Origin: JBCCRH01 sp039208045
Lineage (GTDB): Bacteria; Bacteroidota; Bacteroidia; Chitinophagales; Saprospiraceae
Assembly (NCBI GenBank): GCA_039208045.1
Contig: JBCCRH010000256.1
Span: 1 to 8,900, forward strand
Length of the DNA stretch: 8,900 nucleotides
Direction of reading: 5' to 3'
The position numbers and the translations under genes are program-made. This document shows positions 1-6,967 of this stretch, one piece after another. The notes below the pieces were generated by a model that worked only from the letters and a program-made list of their open reading frames with translations, was not told the DNA's origin and did no database searches. The first letter of the stretch is position 1, and the number at the start of each line of letters is the position of its first letter.

Positions 1-25
1 CATGATTCATTTCCTTTTGTTGCTA

Positions 26-33
26 CAAATATA
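26..33 (-). promoter_or_regulatory. Leftward promoter -7 box for a gene off the left edge
   Basis: On the - strand this reads TATATTTG, an exact match to the Bacteroidota -7 consensus TAnnTTTG. A T-rich stretch about 20 bases upstream (around 50-58) could serve as a poor -33 element. Downstream on the - strand come an A-rich leader and two ATG codons, at 10-8 and 3-1, so a divergent gene probably begins at the window edge. Only its first few bases are visible, so its product cannot be named. The leader would be very short (about ten bases), which makes the exact start uncertain. Confidence 0.45.
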
Positions 34-110
34 AAACATTTTGTGTTTTAAAAAATAGTTTAGCCAACAAAAAGTTTAGGCGATGTTCATTTTTTTTCTT
101 TTACTTAGTG

Positions 111-118
111 TATATTTT
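111..118 (+). promoter_or_regulatory. Probable -7 box for the hexosamine kinase-pfkA pair
   Basis: TATATTTT matches seven of the eight positions of the Bacteroidota -7 box TAnnTTTG. It lies 35 bases upstream of the ATG at 154, giving a predicted leader of roughly 25-30 bases. The -33 region is a long T tract (91-98) with no clear TTTG, so the assignment is tentative. The leader just before the ATG is A-rich (AACCAACAAAT) and has no Shine-Dalgarno sequence. Confidence 0.35.
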
Positions 119-153
119 ACACTACCTTTATCTATTGCTATAAACCAACAAAT

Positions 154-999
154 ATGATCATTGTCGCTGATAGTGGGTCTACCAAAGCAGATTGGAAAGT
201 CATCCAATCAGATCGCGTGGAATCATTGAGCACGATGGGATTTAATCCTGTTTTGCATACCGACCAATTAATTGCCAAGGAGGTAGCAAAGGCGTTCGAA
301 AGCCTGTGGCAAGCCCAACATGCGAAATCCGTTTATTTCTATGGCTCTGGATGCTGGGATACCAAGCGCAAGTCGGTCATCATTAAGGCCTTAAGCCAGT
401 ATTTTACTCAAGCCAATATTGAAGTCCAACACGATCTTTTGGCAGCAGCACGAGCGACCTGCGGTACACAGGAAGGCATTGCTTGCATCATGGGTACTGG
501 CTCTAACACTTGCCTTTTTGATGGTGTGCAGGTGACCGATAATGTCACCAACTTGGGCTATTTCTTAGGGGACGAAGGAAGTGGCAGCCATTTGGGTAAA
601 AAGCTAGTGCGCGCCTATTTTTATAGAGAATTACCAGCAGAACTGGAAATAGCGCTAGAGGAACAATTTCCCGGTGGGAAAATGGAGATTTTAGATGAGG
701 TGTACGAAGGAGCGCAACCCAATGTTTTTTTGGCTTCTCTCACCCGTTTTTTGGCAAAACACAAGGCGCATTTCTTTGTGCAACGTCTAATTTATAGTTC
801 CTTTGTAGAGTTCATCGATCGCCATGTGAGAAAGTATCCGGGGCACTTGCGGATGCCAGTACATTTCATTGGATCGGTGGCTTTTCACTTTCAGGAAATT
901 GTGAAGACAGTCTTGGAAGAGCGCAACATCCAAGTCGGCCGATTTATACAAAAACCTATTGACCACTTGGTGCAGTATCATACCACAACAGCAAATTAA
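154..999 (+). CDS. BadF/BadG/BcrA/BcrD-family N-acetylhexosamine kinase
   Basis: A 281-residue sugar kinase of the ASKHA fold, most like the Bacteroidota proteins annotated as N-acetylglucosamine kinase. It would phosphorylate GlcNAc or a related amino sugar (possibly MurNAc) with ATP in the cytoplasm, feeding cell-wall recycling or amino-sugar use. Motifs seen: the phosphate-1 loop DSGSTKADW at residues 6-14; HDLLAAARA around 93-101, with D94 the likely catalytic base; the phosphate-2 loop GTGSNT at 114-119; LGDEGSGSHLGK at 138-149; and the adenosine-side motif FIGSVAFHF near 238-246. The tail PIDHLVQYH matches the conserved family ending. The length is normal for this short subfamily. pfkA follows after 26 bp on the same strand, so the two are probably co-transcribed. 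The exact sugar cannot be read from sequence; the family is secure, the substrate is inference. Confidence 0.85.
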   Translation: MIIVADSGSTKADWKVIQSDRVESLSTMGFNPVLHTDQLIAKEVAKAFESLWQAQHAKSVYFYGSGCWDTKRKSVIIKALSQYFTQANIEVQHDLLAAARATCGTQEGIACIMGTGSNTCLFDGVQVTDNVTNLGYFLGDEGSGSHLGKKLVRAYFYRELPAELEIALEEQFPGGKMEILDEVYEGAQPNVFLASLTRFLAKHKAHFFVQRLIYSSFVEFIDRHVRKYPGHLRMPVHFIGSVAFHFQEIVKTVLEERNIQVGRFIQKPIDHLVQYHTTTAN

Positions 1000-1025
1000 A
1001 TTGTAACCATTAACTTGTATCTATC

Positions 1026-2009
1026 ATGAAACGGGAAATCAAACGTATAGCAGTTTTTACTTCTGGCGGTGATGCTCCAGGCATGAACGCCGCTATTCGT
1101 GCCGTCGTTCGGACAGCTTCGTATGCCGACATGCACGTTTATGGTATCTACCGGGGCTACGAAGGGATGGTAGATGGCAACCTAAAACGGCTTGAACCGA
1201 GAGATGTAGGAAATATCATTCACCGAGGGGGTACCATCCTTAAGACTGCGCGCAGCGAGCGATTTCGTACACCCGAAGGCCGCAAACAGGCCTTTGAGTC
1301 GCTTTCTGCCTTTGATATTGATGCTTGTATTGCGATTGGTGGAGATGGTACGCTGACGGGGGCTAAGATTTTCTCTAAAGAATATGACATCCCATTCATT
1401 GGTATTCCTGGCACCATTGATAATGACTTAGCAGGGACGGATTTCACGATCGGCTTTGATACAGCGATTAACACAGCAGTAGAAGCAGTGGATAAAATTA
1501 GAGATACAGCAGATTCTCATAACCGCTTATTCTTCGTTGAAGTCATGGGTCGGCATGCTGGTTTTATTGCGCTGTCTACAGCTATTGGCAGTGGTGCGGG
1601 TAGTGTGATGATTCCAGAAATTGATACTTCCATTGAAAAGTTAGTGGATACCCTCAAGAAGTTTGCCAAGCGTAAAAAGCTCTTCAGTGTGGTGATTGTT
1701 GCTGAAGGAAATAAATCGGGTGGCGCAGCAGAAATAGCAGCAGCAGTACAAAAGGAGTTTGATTTTTATGATACCAAAGTGACCATTATTGGGCACCTTC
1801 AGCGGGGTGGCTCGCCGACTTGCCTAGACCGCGTGTTAGCCAGTCGACTAGGCTTTGCTGCGGTAGAATCCTTAGTAGAAGGCAGAGAAAATGTAATGGT
1901 TGGCATCATCAATAATCAAGTTTCCTATACTCCTTTTGAAGAGGCTATTCAAGATGTGAAGCCCGTTAATCCTGACTTGGTGCGGATGGCGGAGATTCTT
2001 GCGCTGTAA
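1026..2009 (+). CDS. pfkA: ATP-dependent 6-phosphofructokinase
   Basis: A 327-residue group A phosphofructokinase that converts fructose 6-phosphate and ATP to fructose 1,6-bisphosphate, the committed step of glycolysis. Such enzymes are usually cytoplasmic tetramers. Motifs in order: SGGDAPGMN (13-21); a fructose-phosphate region with TARSERFRTPEGR (74-86); GGDGT (105-109); PGTIDND (128-134) with catalytic D132; MGRHAGF (174-180); and the family signature GHLQRGGSP (256-264) followed by DR at 268-269. Gly108 in GGDGT and Gly129 in PGTIDND are the residues expected in ATP-dependent enzymes; pyrophosphate-dependent relatives carry Asp and Lys there. The length is close to the usual 320. The start has no Shine-Dalgarno sequence. 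The 3' end overlaps the convergent membrane-protein gene by 44 bp, so no terminator separates them. Confidence 0.97.
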   Translation: MKREIKRIAVFTSGGDAPGMNAAIRAVVRTASYADMHVYGIYRGYEGMVDGNLKRLEPRDVGNIIHRGGTILKTARSERFRTPEGRKQAFESLSAFDIDACIAIGGDGTLTGAKIFSKEYDIPFIGIPGTIDNDLAGTDFTIGFDTAINTAVEAVDKIRDTADSHNRLFFVEVMGRHAGFIALSTAIGSGAGSVMIPEIDTSIEKLVDTLKKFAKRKKLFSVVIVAEGNKSGGAAEIAAAVQKEFDFYDTKVTIIGHLQRGGSPTCLDRVLASRLGFAAVESLVEGRENVMVGIINNQVSYTPFEEAIQDVKPVNPDLVRMAEILAL

Positions 2010-2892
2010 GGGCAGGGGCGGTTTTGGGCTTTCGCCAAATGGCCAGATAAAACAGTAGCAACGCCAGTGGGAGGATAAAATGTGGGATGCGATATACACT
2101 CTCGTGTAGCCATTGCAGCAATGTTTGCTCCCAATAATCGGGATAAAAATTGGCCCACACCCGAGCGATGGTGGTTCCAAAACCCCAAAATGCTGCGTAA
2201 GCTACACTTGGGAGGACTGCCCACCGAAAAGGCAGAAATAGACCAACACTCAGCACAAAATCTAGAATGCCCACTACATTCAAGAAGCTAATAGCACCGC
2301 CTTCTTCCAGACCAGTAATATTCATAACCATCCCAATAAAATTGCCGGGCCGAGGATAAAAGCCCACGGCATAAAGACCATGGCAAGTAAACGTTAGTGC
2401 GATGGCTATTTTGACGAAAGTCAGAAAACCCTTAGTAATGGGCTTCGACTGACTCAGGTAGACTAGCAAAAAGGGACTCGAAAACTGTAGGGTATACTCT
2501 AAGAATTGTCCTACAAAGAAAAAGCGCTCTTTCAAATACAAAAAGGCTAAGAAGATCAACCCAATGCCTCCAAGTCGCAAAATGATCCTCCCGATACGCC
2601 CCAAGTAATTAATTCCTAAGGCAACACCCGCACACAACACATAAAACCAACCAAAACCAACAATCAGATCAGAAATGAAGGCATCTACTGCTGGGCTAGT
2701 CGCATAAGCTTCCCACTCCCACCCCAATACACCTGTAATGAGCGGCCGCATCCAAGCTTCATCCCAAAATAGCGTTCGAAAAGGGGCATCCCATACGATG
2801 TGCTGCCAAGCACGCCCCAAAAACACACTGGCTGTGGCTATTTGCACTAAGCGAAAAAACCACCCCACATTAGCATTAGGATACTTCTCCAT
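1966..2892 (-). CDS. Eight-helix DoxX-like membrane protein, unknown function
   Basis: A 308-residue inner-membrane protein with about eight hydrophobic segments, near residues 12-27, 72-94, 102-121, 131-147, 157-178, 201-222, 226-246 and 270-287, ending in a Pro/Ser-rich hydrophilic tail. The second half (157-246) resembles DoxX-like four-helix proteins in helix spacing and in the CHGLYAVGF-type end of its first helix. The first half looks like a diverged copy: VxIAxAxxF occurs at 16-24 and again at 160-168. The strongly polar, aromatic segment between helices 1 and 2 (AWQHIVWDAPFRTLFWDE, 28-45) is a distinctive signature I cannot assign. The ATG overlaps the end of prfB by 17 bp, suggesting translational coupling. 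The last 13 codons and the stop lie over the 3' end of pfkA on the other strand. No catalytic or ligand motif is recognised, so function is left open. Confidence 0.75.
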   Translation of the reverse strand: MEKYPNANVGWFFRLVQIATASVFLGRAWQHIVWDAPFRTLFWDEAWMRPLITGVLGWEWEAYATSPAVDAFISDLIVGFGWFYVLCAGVALGINYLGRIGRIILRLGGIGLIFLAFLYLKERFFFVGQFLEYTLQFSSPFLLVYLSQSKPITKGFLTFVKIAIALTFTCHGLYAVGFYPRPGNFIGMVMNITGLEEGGAISFLNVVGILDFVLSVGLFLPFRWAVLPSVAYAAFWGFGTTIARVWANFYPDYWEQTLLQWLHESVYRIPHFILPLALLLFYLAIWRKPKTAPALTAQESPPSAPSQD

Positions 2893-3959
2893 GCATTAGG
2901 AAAGCTTTCAAGAAATCATCCAAATCGCCATTGAGTACGGCGTCCGTTCTACTGGTTTGGTGGTTGGTGCGGTGATCTTTCACCCGCCGATCATCCAAGA
3001 CATAGCTGCGAATCTGCGATCCCCACTCGTTCTTCATTTTTCCTGCCTCTACCTTTTCTTTTTCTGCCAACTGCTTAGCCAGCTCCTGCTCATACAACCT
3101 AGATTTGAGCATCTGAATAGCTTTTTCCCGATTGAGGTGCTGAGAGCGCTCTTGTTGGCATTCCACCACAATTCCAGAGGGAATATGCCGGACGCGCACC
3201 GCCGACTCCGTCTTATTGACATGCTGCCCCCCTGCTCCACTCGACCGGAACGTATCCCAATCCAAATCCGCAGGATTAACTTCCACTTCGATGCGTTCAT
3301 CCACCAGTGGATGCACAAAAACGGAGGCAAAAGAAGTCATTCGCTTGCCCTGTGAGTTAAATGGACTAATACGTACTAGCCGGTGTACGCCGTTTTCTCC
3401 TTTCAAAAGACCGTAGGCAAAATCTCCATTGATTTCTAGTTCTACCGACTTGATGCCAGCTACATCACCTGGCTGCAAGTTGAGTTCACTAATCTTAAAA
3501 TCTTTGCGTTCCGCCCACATCACATACATGCGCATCAACATTTCTGACCAATCACAACTCTCCGTGCCTCCGGCACCGGCATTGATCGAAAGGATGCACC
3601 CTAGTTCATCTTCCTGCTTATTTAAGGTGGACCTAAATTCCAAGTCTTCCACGGCAGCTAATGCTTCACCGTATTTTCCTTCCACTTCCTCCTCACTAGA
3701 CTCACCTTCTTTTAAAAATTCAAATAGCACTTCGGTATCCTCTACCTCCTGCTCTACTTTTTCGTATTGACCCACCCAATTTTTGTGGCTTTTCAATATC
3801 TTCATAATGCTCTCTGCCCGATTGGAATCGCTCCAAAAATTGGGATCAAGCGAAAGCTGTGTTTTTTCTTCAATCTGGATCAGTCGCTCATCGACGTCAA
3901 AGATACCTCCTTAGAGATACCATACGATCTTTGAGTTCCCTCAGTTGGTCTGTTGTCAT
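2876..3959 (-). CDS. prfB: Peptide chain release factor 2 with programmed +1 frameshift
   Basis: RF2 recognises UAA and UGA in the ribosomal A site and triggers peptide release. The gene starts at the ATG at 3959-3957 and reads 20 codons (MTTDQLRELKDRMVSLRRYL) to an in-frame TGA at 3899-3897. A +1 shift at CTT skips T3899 and continues with GAC into the main frame, giving about 360 residues against 365 in E. coli. In full-length numbering, the stop-codon-reading tripeptide SPF lies near 198-200 and the catalytic GGQ near 243-245, inside SSGAGGQHVNKTESAVR. WGSQIRSYVLDD and the ending LNGDLDDFLKAFL are typical of the family. A call beginning at the internal ATG at 3805 would lose 51 residues of domain 1. 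It lies 30 bp after the FKBP gene and overlaps the next gene by 17 bp. Confidence 0.97.
3896..3911 (-). promoter_or_regulatory. RF2 autoregulatory +1 frameshift site
   Basis: The - strand reads AGGAGG TAT CTT TGA C. It has all the elements known from E. coli prfB (AGGGGG TAT CTT TGA C): an internal Shine-Dalgarno-like sequence (3911-3906), a three-base spacer, the slippery CTT (3902-3900), the UGA stop (3899-3897), and a following C that weakens termination. When RF2 is scarce the ribosome pauses at UGA and slips +1 to make full-length RF2; when RF2 is plentiful it terminates. The site is one base different from the E. coli version and that change strengthens the AGGAGG. Confidence 0.97.
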
Positions 3960-3989
3960 GGCAAACGAGTTTGGTGAAAAAATGGTGAC

Positions 3990-4874
3990 CTAATCTTGAA
4001 TAACCTCCACGTAAAAAATAAGTTTGGCATTGGGAGGTATCACAGGTGGTGCGCCTTTAGCACCGTATGCCAGTTCTGCGGGGATAAACAAGGTCGCAGC
4101 GCCTCCTTTATTCAATAGCGCAATACCCTCATCCCATCCTTTAATCACTTGACCAGCTCCCAGCTCAAACACGAAGGGCGTTCCTCGTTTAAAGGAGTTG
4201 TCAAAGGGCGTTCCATCCAGTAAAGCGCCATAGTAGTGTACATTTACTAGCTCGTTAACCGGTGGTTTTGGGCCGTCGCCTACTTGATGTATGAGGTACG
4301 TTAGTCCGGTCGGCGTCTCTATCAGTTGATCTGCTAATTTGCCTTCGGCATATTGGGCAGCCACCTGTTCTACTTTCGCTTTTATTAGAGGTTCTCTTGC
4401 TCTTACCCGCTTTTTTACTTTTTCCGCTTCCGCTAAATGCATTTGATATGCCCGCTCATCCTTAATCTCCAACAGCACCACATCATAAGGCATAAACTCA
4501 GCTTCGTCAAAACCAGGCAGCGTCCCCGTTTCATTATCTAGGGGCAAAAAGATGGTGACGCTATCCCCTACTGCTAATTGGAGTAGCACATCTTCTACTG
4601 GTGAACGATCCTCTCCTTGGGCTTCGGCATCACCTATTTTGATATTGGGGATATTATCTGCAATGGCCCTGCTCGAAAATAAGATGGTATCACCATTTCT
4701 AATTTGGGCATGATAGTAAGCATAATCCCCTTTTTGTGGATGTGGCCCTTGATTATTGGTGTAATTGATATACTCATATCCCTTTTCAGAGACAGAGCGT
4801 TGATCGGCAGACGCTTGTCCCCAGGCCAAGGTGGCCAAAAACAATAGGACGCTCAGGCTGAGGTATTTCCGCAT
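3990..4874 (-). CDS. Secreted double-domain FKBP-type peptidyl-prolyl isomerase
   Basis: A 294-residue exported FKBP-type cis-trans prolyl isomerase, expected to help fold periplasmic or outer-membrane proteins. An N-terminal signal peptide (about residues 1-22, hydrophobic core LSVLLFLATLAWG) has no Cys, so the protein is probably soluble in the periplasm. Residues 188-294 form a canonical FKBP domain that keeps the FKBP12 pocket: Y214, F224-D225, F234, V243-I244, W247, Y270 and F287. Residues about 32-138 look like a second, degenerate FKBP fold: HAQIRNGDTILFSS and PVEDVLLQLAVGDSVTIFLP align with the strand and helix segments, but the pocket Trp and the Asp are missing. A charged helical linker (140-185) joins them. 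It is paralogous along its whole length to the gene just upstream (4930-5829), so the pair arose by tandem duplication. prfB follows after 30 bp. Confidence 0.92.
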   Translation of the reverse strand: MRKYLSLSVLLFLATLAWGQASADQRSVSEKGYEYINYTNNQGPHPQKGDYAYYHAQIRNGDTILFSSRAIADNIPNIKIGDAEAQGEDRSPVEDVLLQLAVGDSVTIFLPLDNETGTLPGFDEAEFMPYDVVLLEIKDERAYQMHLAEAEKVKKRVRAREPLIKAKVEQVAAQYAEGKLADQLIETPTGLTYLIHQVGDGPKPPVNELVNVHYYGALLDGTPFDNSFKRGTPFVFELGAGQVIKGWDEGIALLNKGGAATLFIPAELAYGAKGAPPVIPPNAKLIFYVEVIQD

Positions 4875-4887
4875 AGTAGGTAAATAA

Positions 4888-4927
4888 TTTTTGGGCTACC
4901 CATGACGCTTCACAGGTAGCCCAAAAA
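4888..4927 (-). other. Strong 13-bp hairpin between the two FKBP genes
   Basis: TTTTTGGGCTACC (4888-4900) and GGTAGCCCAAAAA (4915-4927) are perfect reverse complements, with a 14-base loop that can itself pair TGA with TCA. It begins two bases after the stop codon of the upstream FKBP gene on the - strand. The T tract lies before the stem and A's follow it on both strands, the reverse of an intrinsic terminator. I therefore read it as an RNA-stability or processing element, or a weak attenuator, that could set different levels of the two FKBP proteins. The structure is plain in the sequence; the role is inferred. Confidence 0.65.
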
Positions 4928-4929
4928 AA

Positions 4930-5829
4930 TTAATTTATATCTTCCAATTCTACATAAAAGATCAATTCTGCATCCGCAGGAATTTTAGGCGGCGAACCTG
5001 TTGCGCCGTACCCTAAGTCAGAAGGGATAAAGAAGGTTGCTTTAGTACCTTTGTTTAATAGGGCTAATCCTTCGTCCCAACCTTGGATGACGCGGCCTAC
5101 GCCTAATGGGAATTTGATGGCCTCTCCTCGCGTAAACGATTGGTCAAAAATAGTGCCGTCTGTAAGCATTCCATAGTACTGAACAGATACGTTTTTTCCT
5201 GGTTCAGCATTTGGGCCTTCTCCTGCCTCATGGATCACATACTTCAAACCAGAAGCAGTAGTCTGAATTTCGCTATCTAGCGCCCCACTAGCATATTTCT
5301 TACCTATATCCTGAGCAAAAGCATCAATCTCAGGAGCACGGGCTTTTACTATATCTGCTTTTGCAGCCATTTCTTGGCGAATTTTCTGCAAATCTGCCAT
5401 GTATTCTTCTTGGTTCTTAATAGAATTCAGCACCACATCATAGTACATGGTATTAGAATTCTCAAACCCACGCGGTTTGTTTGGAATAGTATCCAAGCTG
5501 ATAAAAATAGTGACGCTATCTCCTACAGACAAATCCTTTAGCACGTCTTCTACTGGAGAAACTGGGCGCCCTTGTTTGCTGGCAGAACCGATTTGTATAA
5601 ATGGCTCTTGTCCTTGAGAACGACTGGTAAAAACTACAGAATCCGCATTACGCATTTGCGCATGAAAATAGACGTAGTCTCCTTCTTGAGGTTTTTCACC
5701 ACCGGCACTCGTGTGTACCACATATTCGTATCCGGTAGCGGATACTTCTCTTTCATTGCCAACAGCCGTATTTTGGCAGGCAAAAGTACTCGCGACTGCC
5801 AGTAAGGCTAAGATTGCAAAAATTCGCAT
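4930..5829 (-). CDS. Double-domain FKBP-type peptidyl-prolyl isomerase, possible lipoprotein
   Basis: A 299-residue exported FKBP protein, paralogous to the downstream gene. The signal sequence (1-17) ends in ASTFAC, so Cys18 could be lipidated. The lipobox is imperfect (Thr at -3) and the following QNTAVG shows no clear surface-export signal, so lipoprotein status is likely but not certain. The C-terminal domain (about 193-299) is a canonical FKBP with Y218, F228-D229, V247-I248, W251, Y274 and F291; the F46 position is Ile238. The N-terminal part (33-137) is a degenerate FKBP-like unit with the same SPVEDVL and VGDSVTIF segments as its paralogue. GldI, a gliding-motility lipoprotein of Flavobacterium, is an FKBP-related protein, so a GldI-like role is conceivable, but I cannot establish orthology. 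The gene begins 31 bp after the DHH gene and is probably in the same transcript. Confidence 0.9.
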   Translation of the reverse strand: MRIFAILALLAVASTFACQNTAVGNEREVSATGYEYVVHTSAGGEKPQEGDYVYFHAQMRNADSVVFTSRSQGQEPFIQIGSASKQGRPVSPVEDVLKDLSVGDSVTIFISLDTIPNKPRGFENSNTMYYDVVLNSIKNQEEYMADLQKIRQEMAAKADIVKARAPEIDAFAQDIGKKYASGALDSEIQTTASGLKYVIHEAGEGPNAEPGKNVSVQYYGMLTDGTIFDQSFTRGEAIKFPLGVGRVIQGWDEGLALLNKGTKATFFIPSDLGYGATGSPPKIPADAELIFYVELEDIN

Positions 5830-5860
5830 ATAATTATTATTGAATGATAAAATGAAAGCT

Positions 5861-6868
5861 TTAGATTCTTTGTAGTAGATGTTGATAACGCGGCAGCAAC
5901 TCTCTAAATTTTCTTATAGTAGCTTCTAATCCTTGAAAAGAGGCTCCCCCTGCTGCATTTTTATGTCCGCCACCCTTGAAATGACGCTTGGCAATTTCCT
6001 GAACCGAAAACTCTCCTTTGGAGCGTAATGATATTTTTACAATGGTAGGTTGCTCCATAATAAAAGCAGCCATTTTAATACCCTTTAGCTTCAGGATGTA
6101 GTTGACGATTCCTTCTGTATCTCCCCGCTGTATATCAAAGTTGCTGTAATCCTCTTTAGTCAAATAAATAATTCCGGTATGGTATTCATGCAAAATCTCC
6201 ATCCGATTAGCTAGGCAATGCCCCAACAAGCGTAGATTTTTCTCTTTTTGACTATTGAAAATATAATCCTGTAATTTATAGTCATCTACCCCAAGCTCGA
6301 TCAGGTCTCCAACAATTCTAAACAACTTAGGTGAAGTAGCATATTTAAAGGAACCTGTATCTGTTAGGATACCCGTAAATAGCGACTCTCCTATCCGAAG
6401 ATCGATATTTCGTCTTCGATCGAGCATACAGATGAAATCATATACCAGTTCGCAGGTACTACTAGCACTAGTGTCAGAAAGCATAAAATCCACGAAAGGC
6501 TCCGGAAACAAGTGGTGATCAATCATCACTTTTGGTACTTGCAAAGTAGCTATGATATCACCTACTTTATCAATACGGTCAAGGCCGTTAAAGTCTAAGC
6601 AGAATACGATATCTGCTTTCTTCAACACCCGCTGGGTTTCCTCCGGTTCAATATCATAGATGATAATATCGTGTATTCCATCCATCCAATTCAGGAAACT
6701 GGGATATTCAGAGGGCGTAATGACTTTAACAGAATGCTGATCCTGTTCCAGAAAGTGCCTCAACCCTAAAGAAGAACCGATCGCATCACCATCAGGATTG
6801 CGATGAGTAACGATAACGATGTCTTGAGGAGAGGCCAGAATTGACTTGAGCTCTTTTATATTTTCCAT
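5861..6868 (-). CDS. NrnA-like DHH/DHHA1 phosphoesterase
   Basis: A 335-residue DHH-superfamily phosphoesterase like NrnA, the bifunctional oligoribonuclease and 3'-phosphoadenosine 5'-phosphate phosphatase. It would hydrolyse short RNA oligonucleotides (nanoRNA), pAp or possibly cyclic-dinucleotide products such as pApA, using Mn2+ in the cytoplasm. The metal-binding motifs are complete: THRNPDGDAIGS (21-32; H22, D26, D28), CLDFNGLDRI (90-99; D92), IDHH (116-119) and LTDTGSF (168-174; D170). The C-terminal DHHA1 domain carries the substrate-binding KGGGHKNAAGG at 298-308. The length is normal. There is no N-terminal membrane or PAS region, so it is not a GdpP-type protein. It heads the leftward gene block and is divergent from ndk across 133 bp. 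Which substrate it prefers cannot be decided from sequence. Confidence 0.92.
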   Translation of the reverse strand: MENIKELKSILASPQDIVIVTHRNPDGDAIGSSLGLRHFLEQDQHSVKVITPSEYPSFLNWMDGIHDIIIYDIEPEETQRVLKKADIVFCLDFNGLDRIDKVGDIIATLQVPKVMIDHHLFPEPFVDFMLSDTSASSTCELVYDFICMLDRRRNIDLRIGESLFTGILTDTGSFKYATSPKLFRIVGDLIELGVDDYKLQDYIFNSQKEKNLRLLGHCLANRMEILHEYHTGIIYLTKEDYSNFDIQRGDTEGIVNYILKLKGIKMAAFIMEQPTIVKISLRSKGEFSVQEIAKRHFKGGGHKNAAGGASFQGLEATIRKFRELLPRYQHLLQRI

Positions 6869-6934
6869 TCTACTGCTAATCAGGATGCGAAAATGCCAAA
6901 AAATATGAATTTAACCAAAATATTAAGTAGCAGG

Positions 6935-6967
6935 TTTAGACGGACTAAATGACTTTACTTACTTTTG
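6935..6967 (+). promoter_or_regulatory. ndk promoter
   Basis: TACTTTTG at 6960-6967 matches the Bacteroidota -7 consensus TAnnTTTG exactly. GTTTAG around 6934-6939 gives a near-match TTTA for the -33 element, with a spacer of about 21 bases against the usual 19-20. Transcription would start near 6974, leaving an A-rich leader of about 28 bases before the ATG at 7002. The divergent DHH gene must be transcribed from the same 133-bp gap, but on the - strand I see only imperfect -7-like sequences (TATTTTG, TATTTTTTG). Confidence 0.55.

Noticed and set aside
2010..2060. Terminator for pfkA just past its stop
   Set aside because: A bulged TTTGG/CCAAA hairpin is present near 2023-2040 but has no T tract and lies in coding sequence of the convergent gene.
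2957..3770. Several + strand open frames opposite prfB
   Set aside because: They are shadows of the conserved RF2 coding sequence and show no recognisable protein features.
3897..3899. Frameshift mutation or sequencing error disabling prfB
   Set aside because: The stop sits in the exact RF2 recoding context with an internal Shine-Dalgarno sequence, CTT slip codon and TGAC; the rest of the protein is intact.
4888..4927. Intrinsic terminator between the FKBP genes
   Set aside because: The stem is followed by A's on both strands and preceded by T's, so there is no U tract after the stem in either direction.
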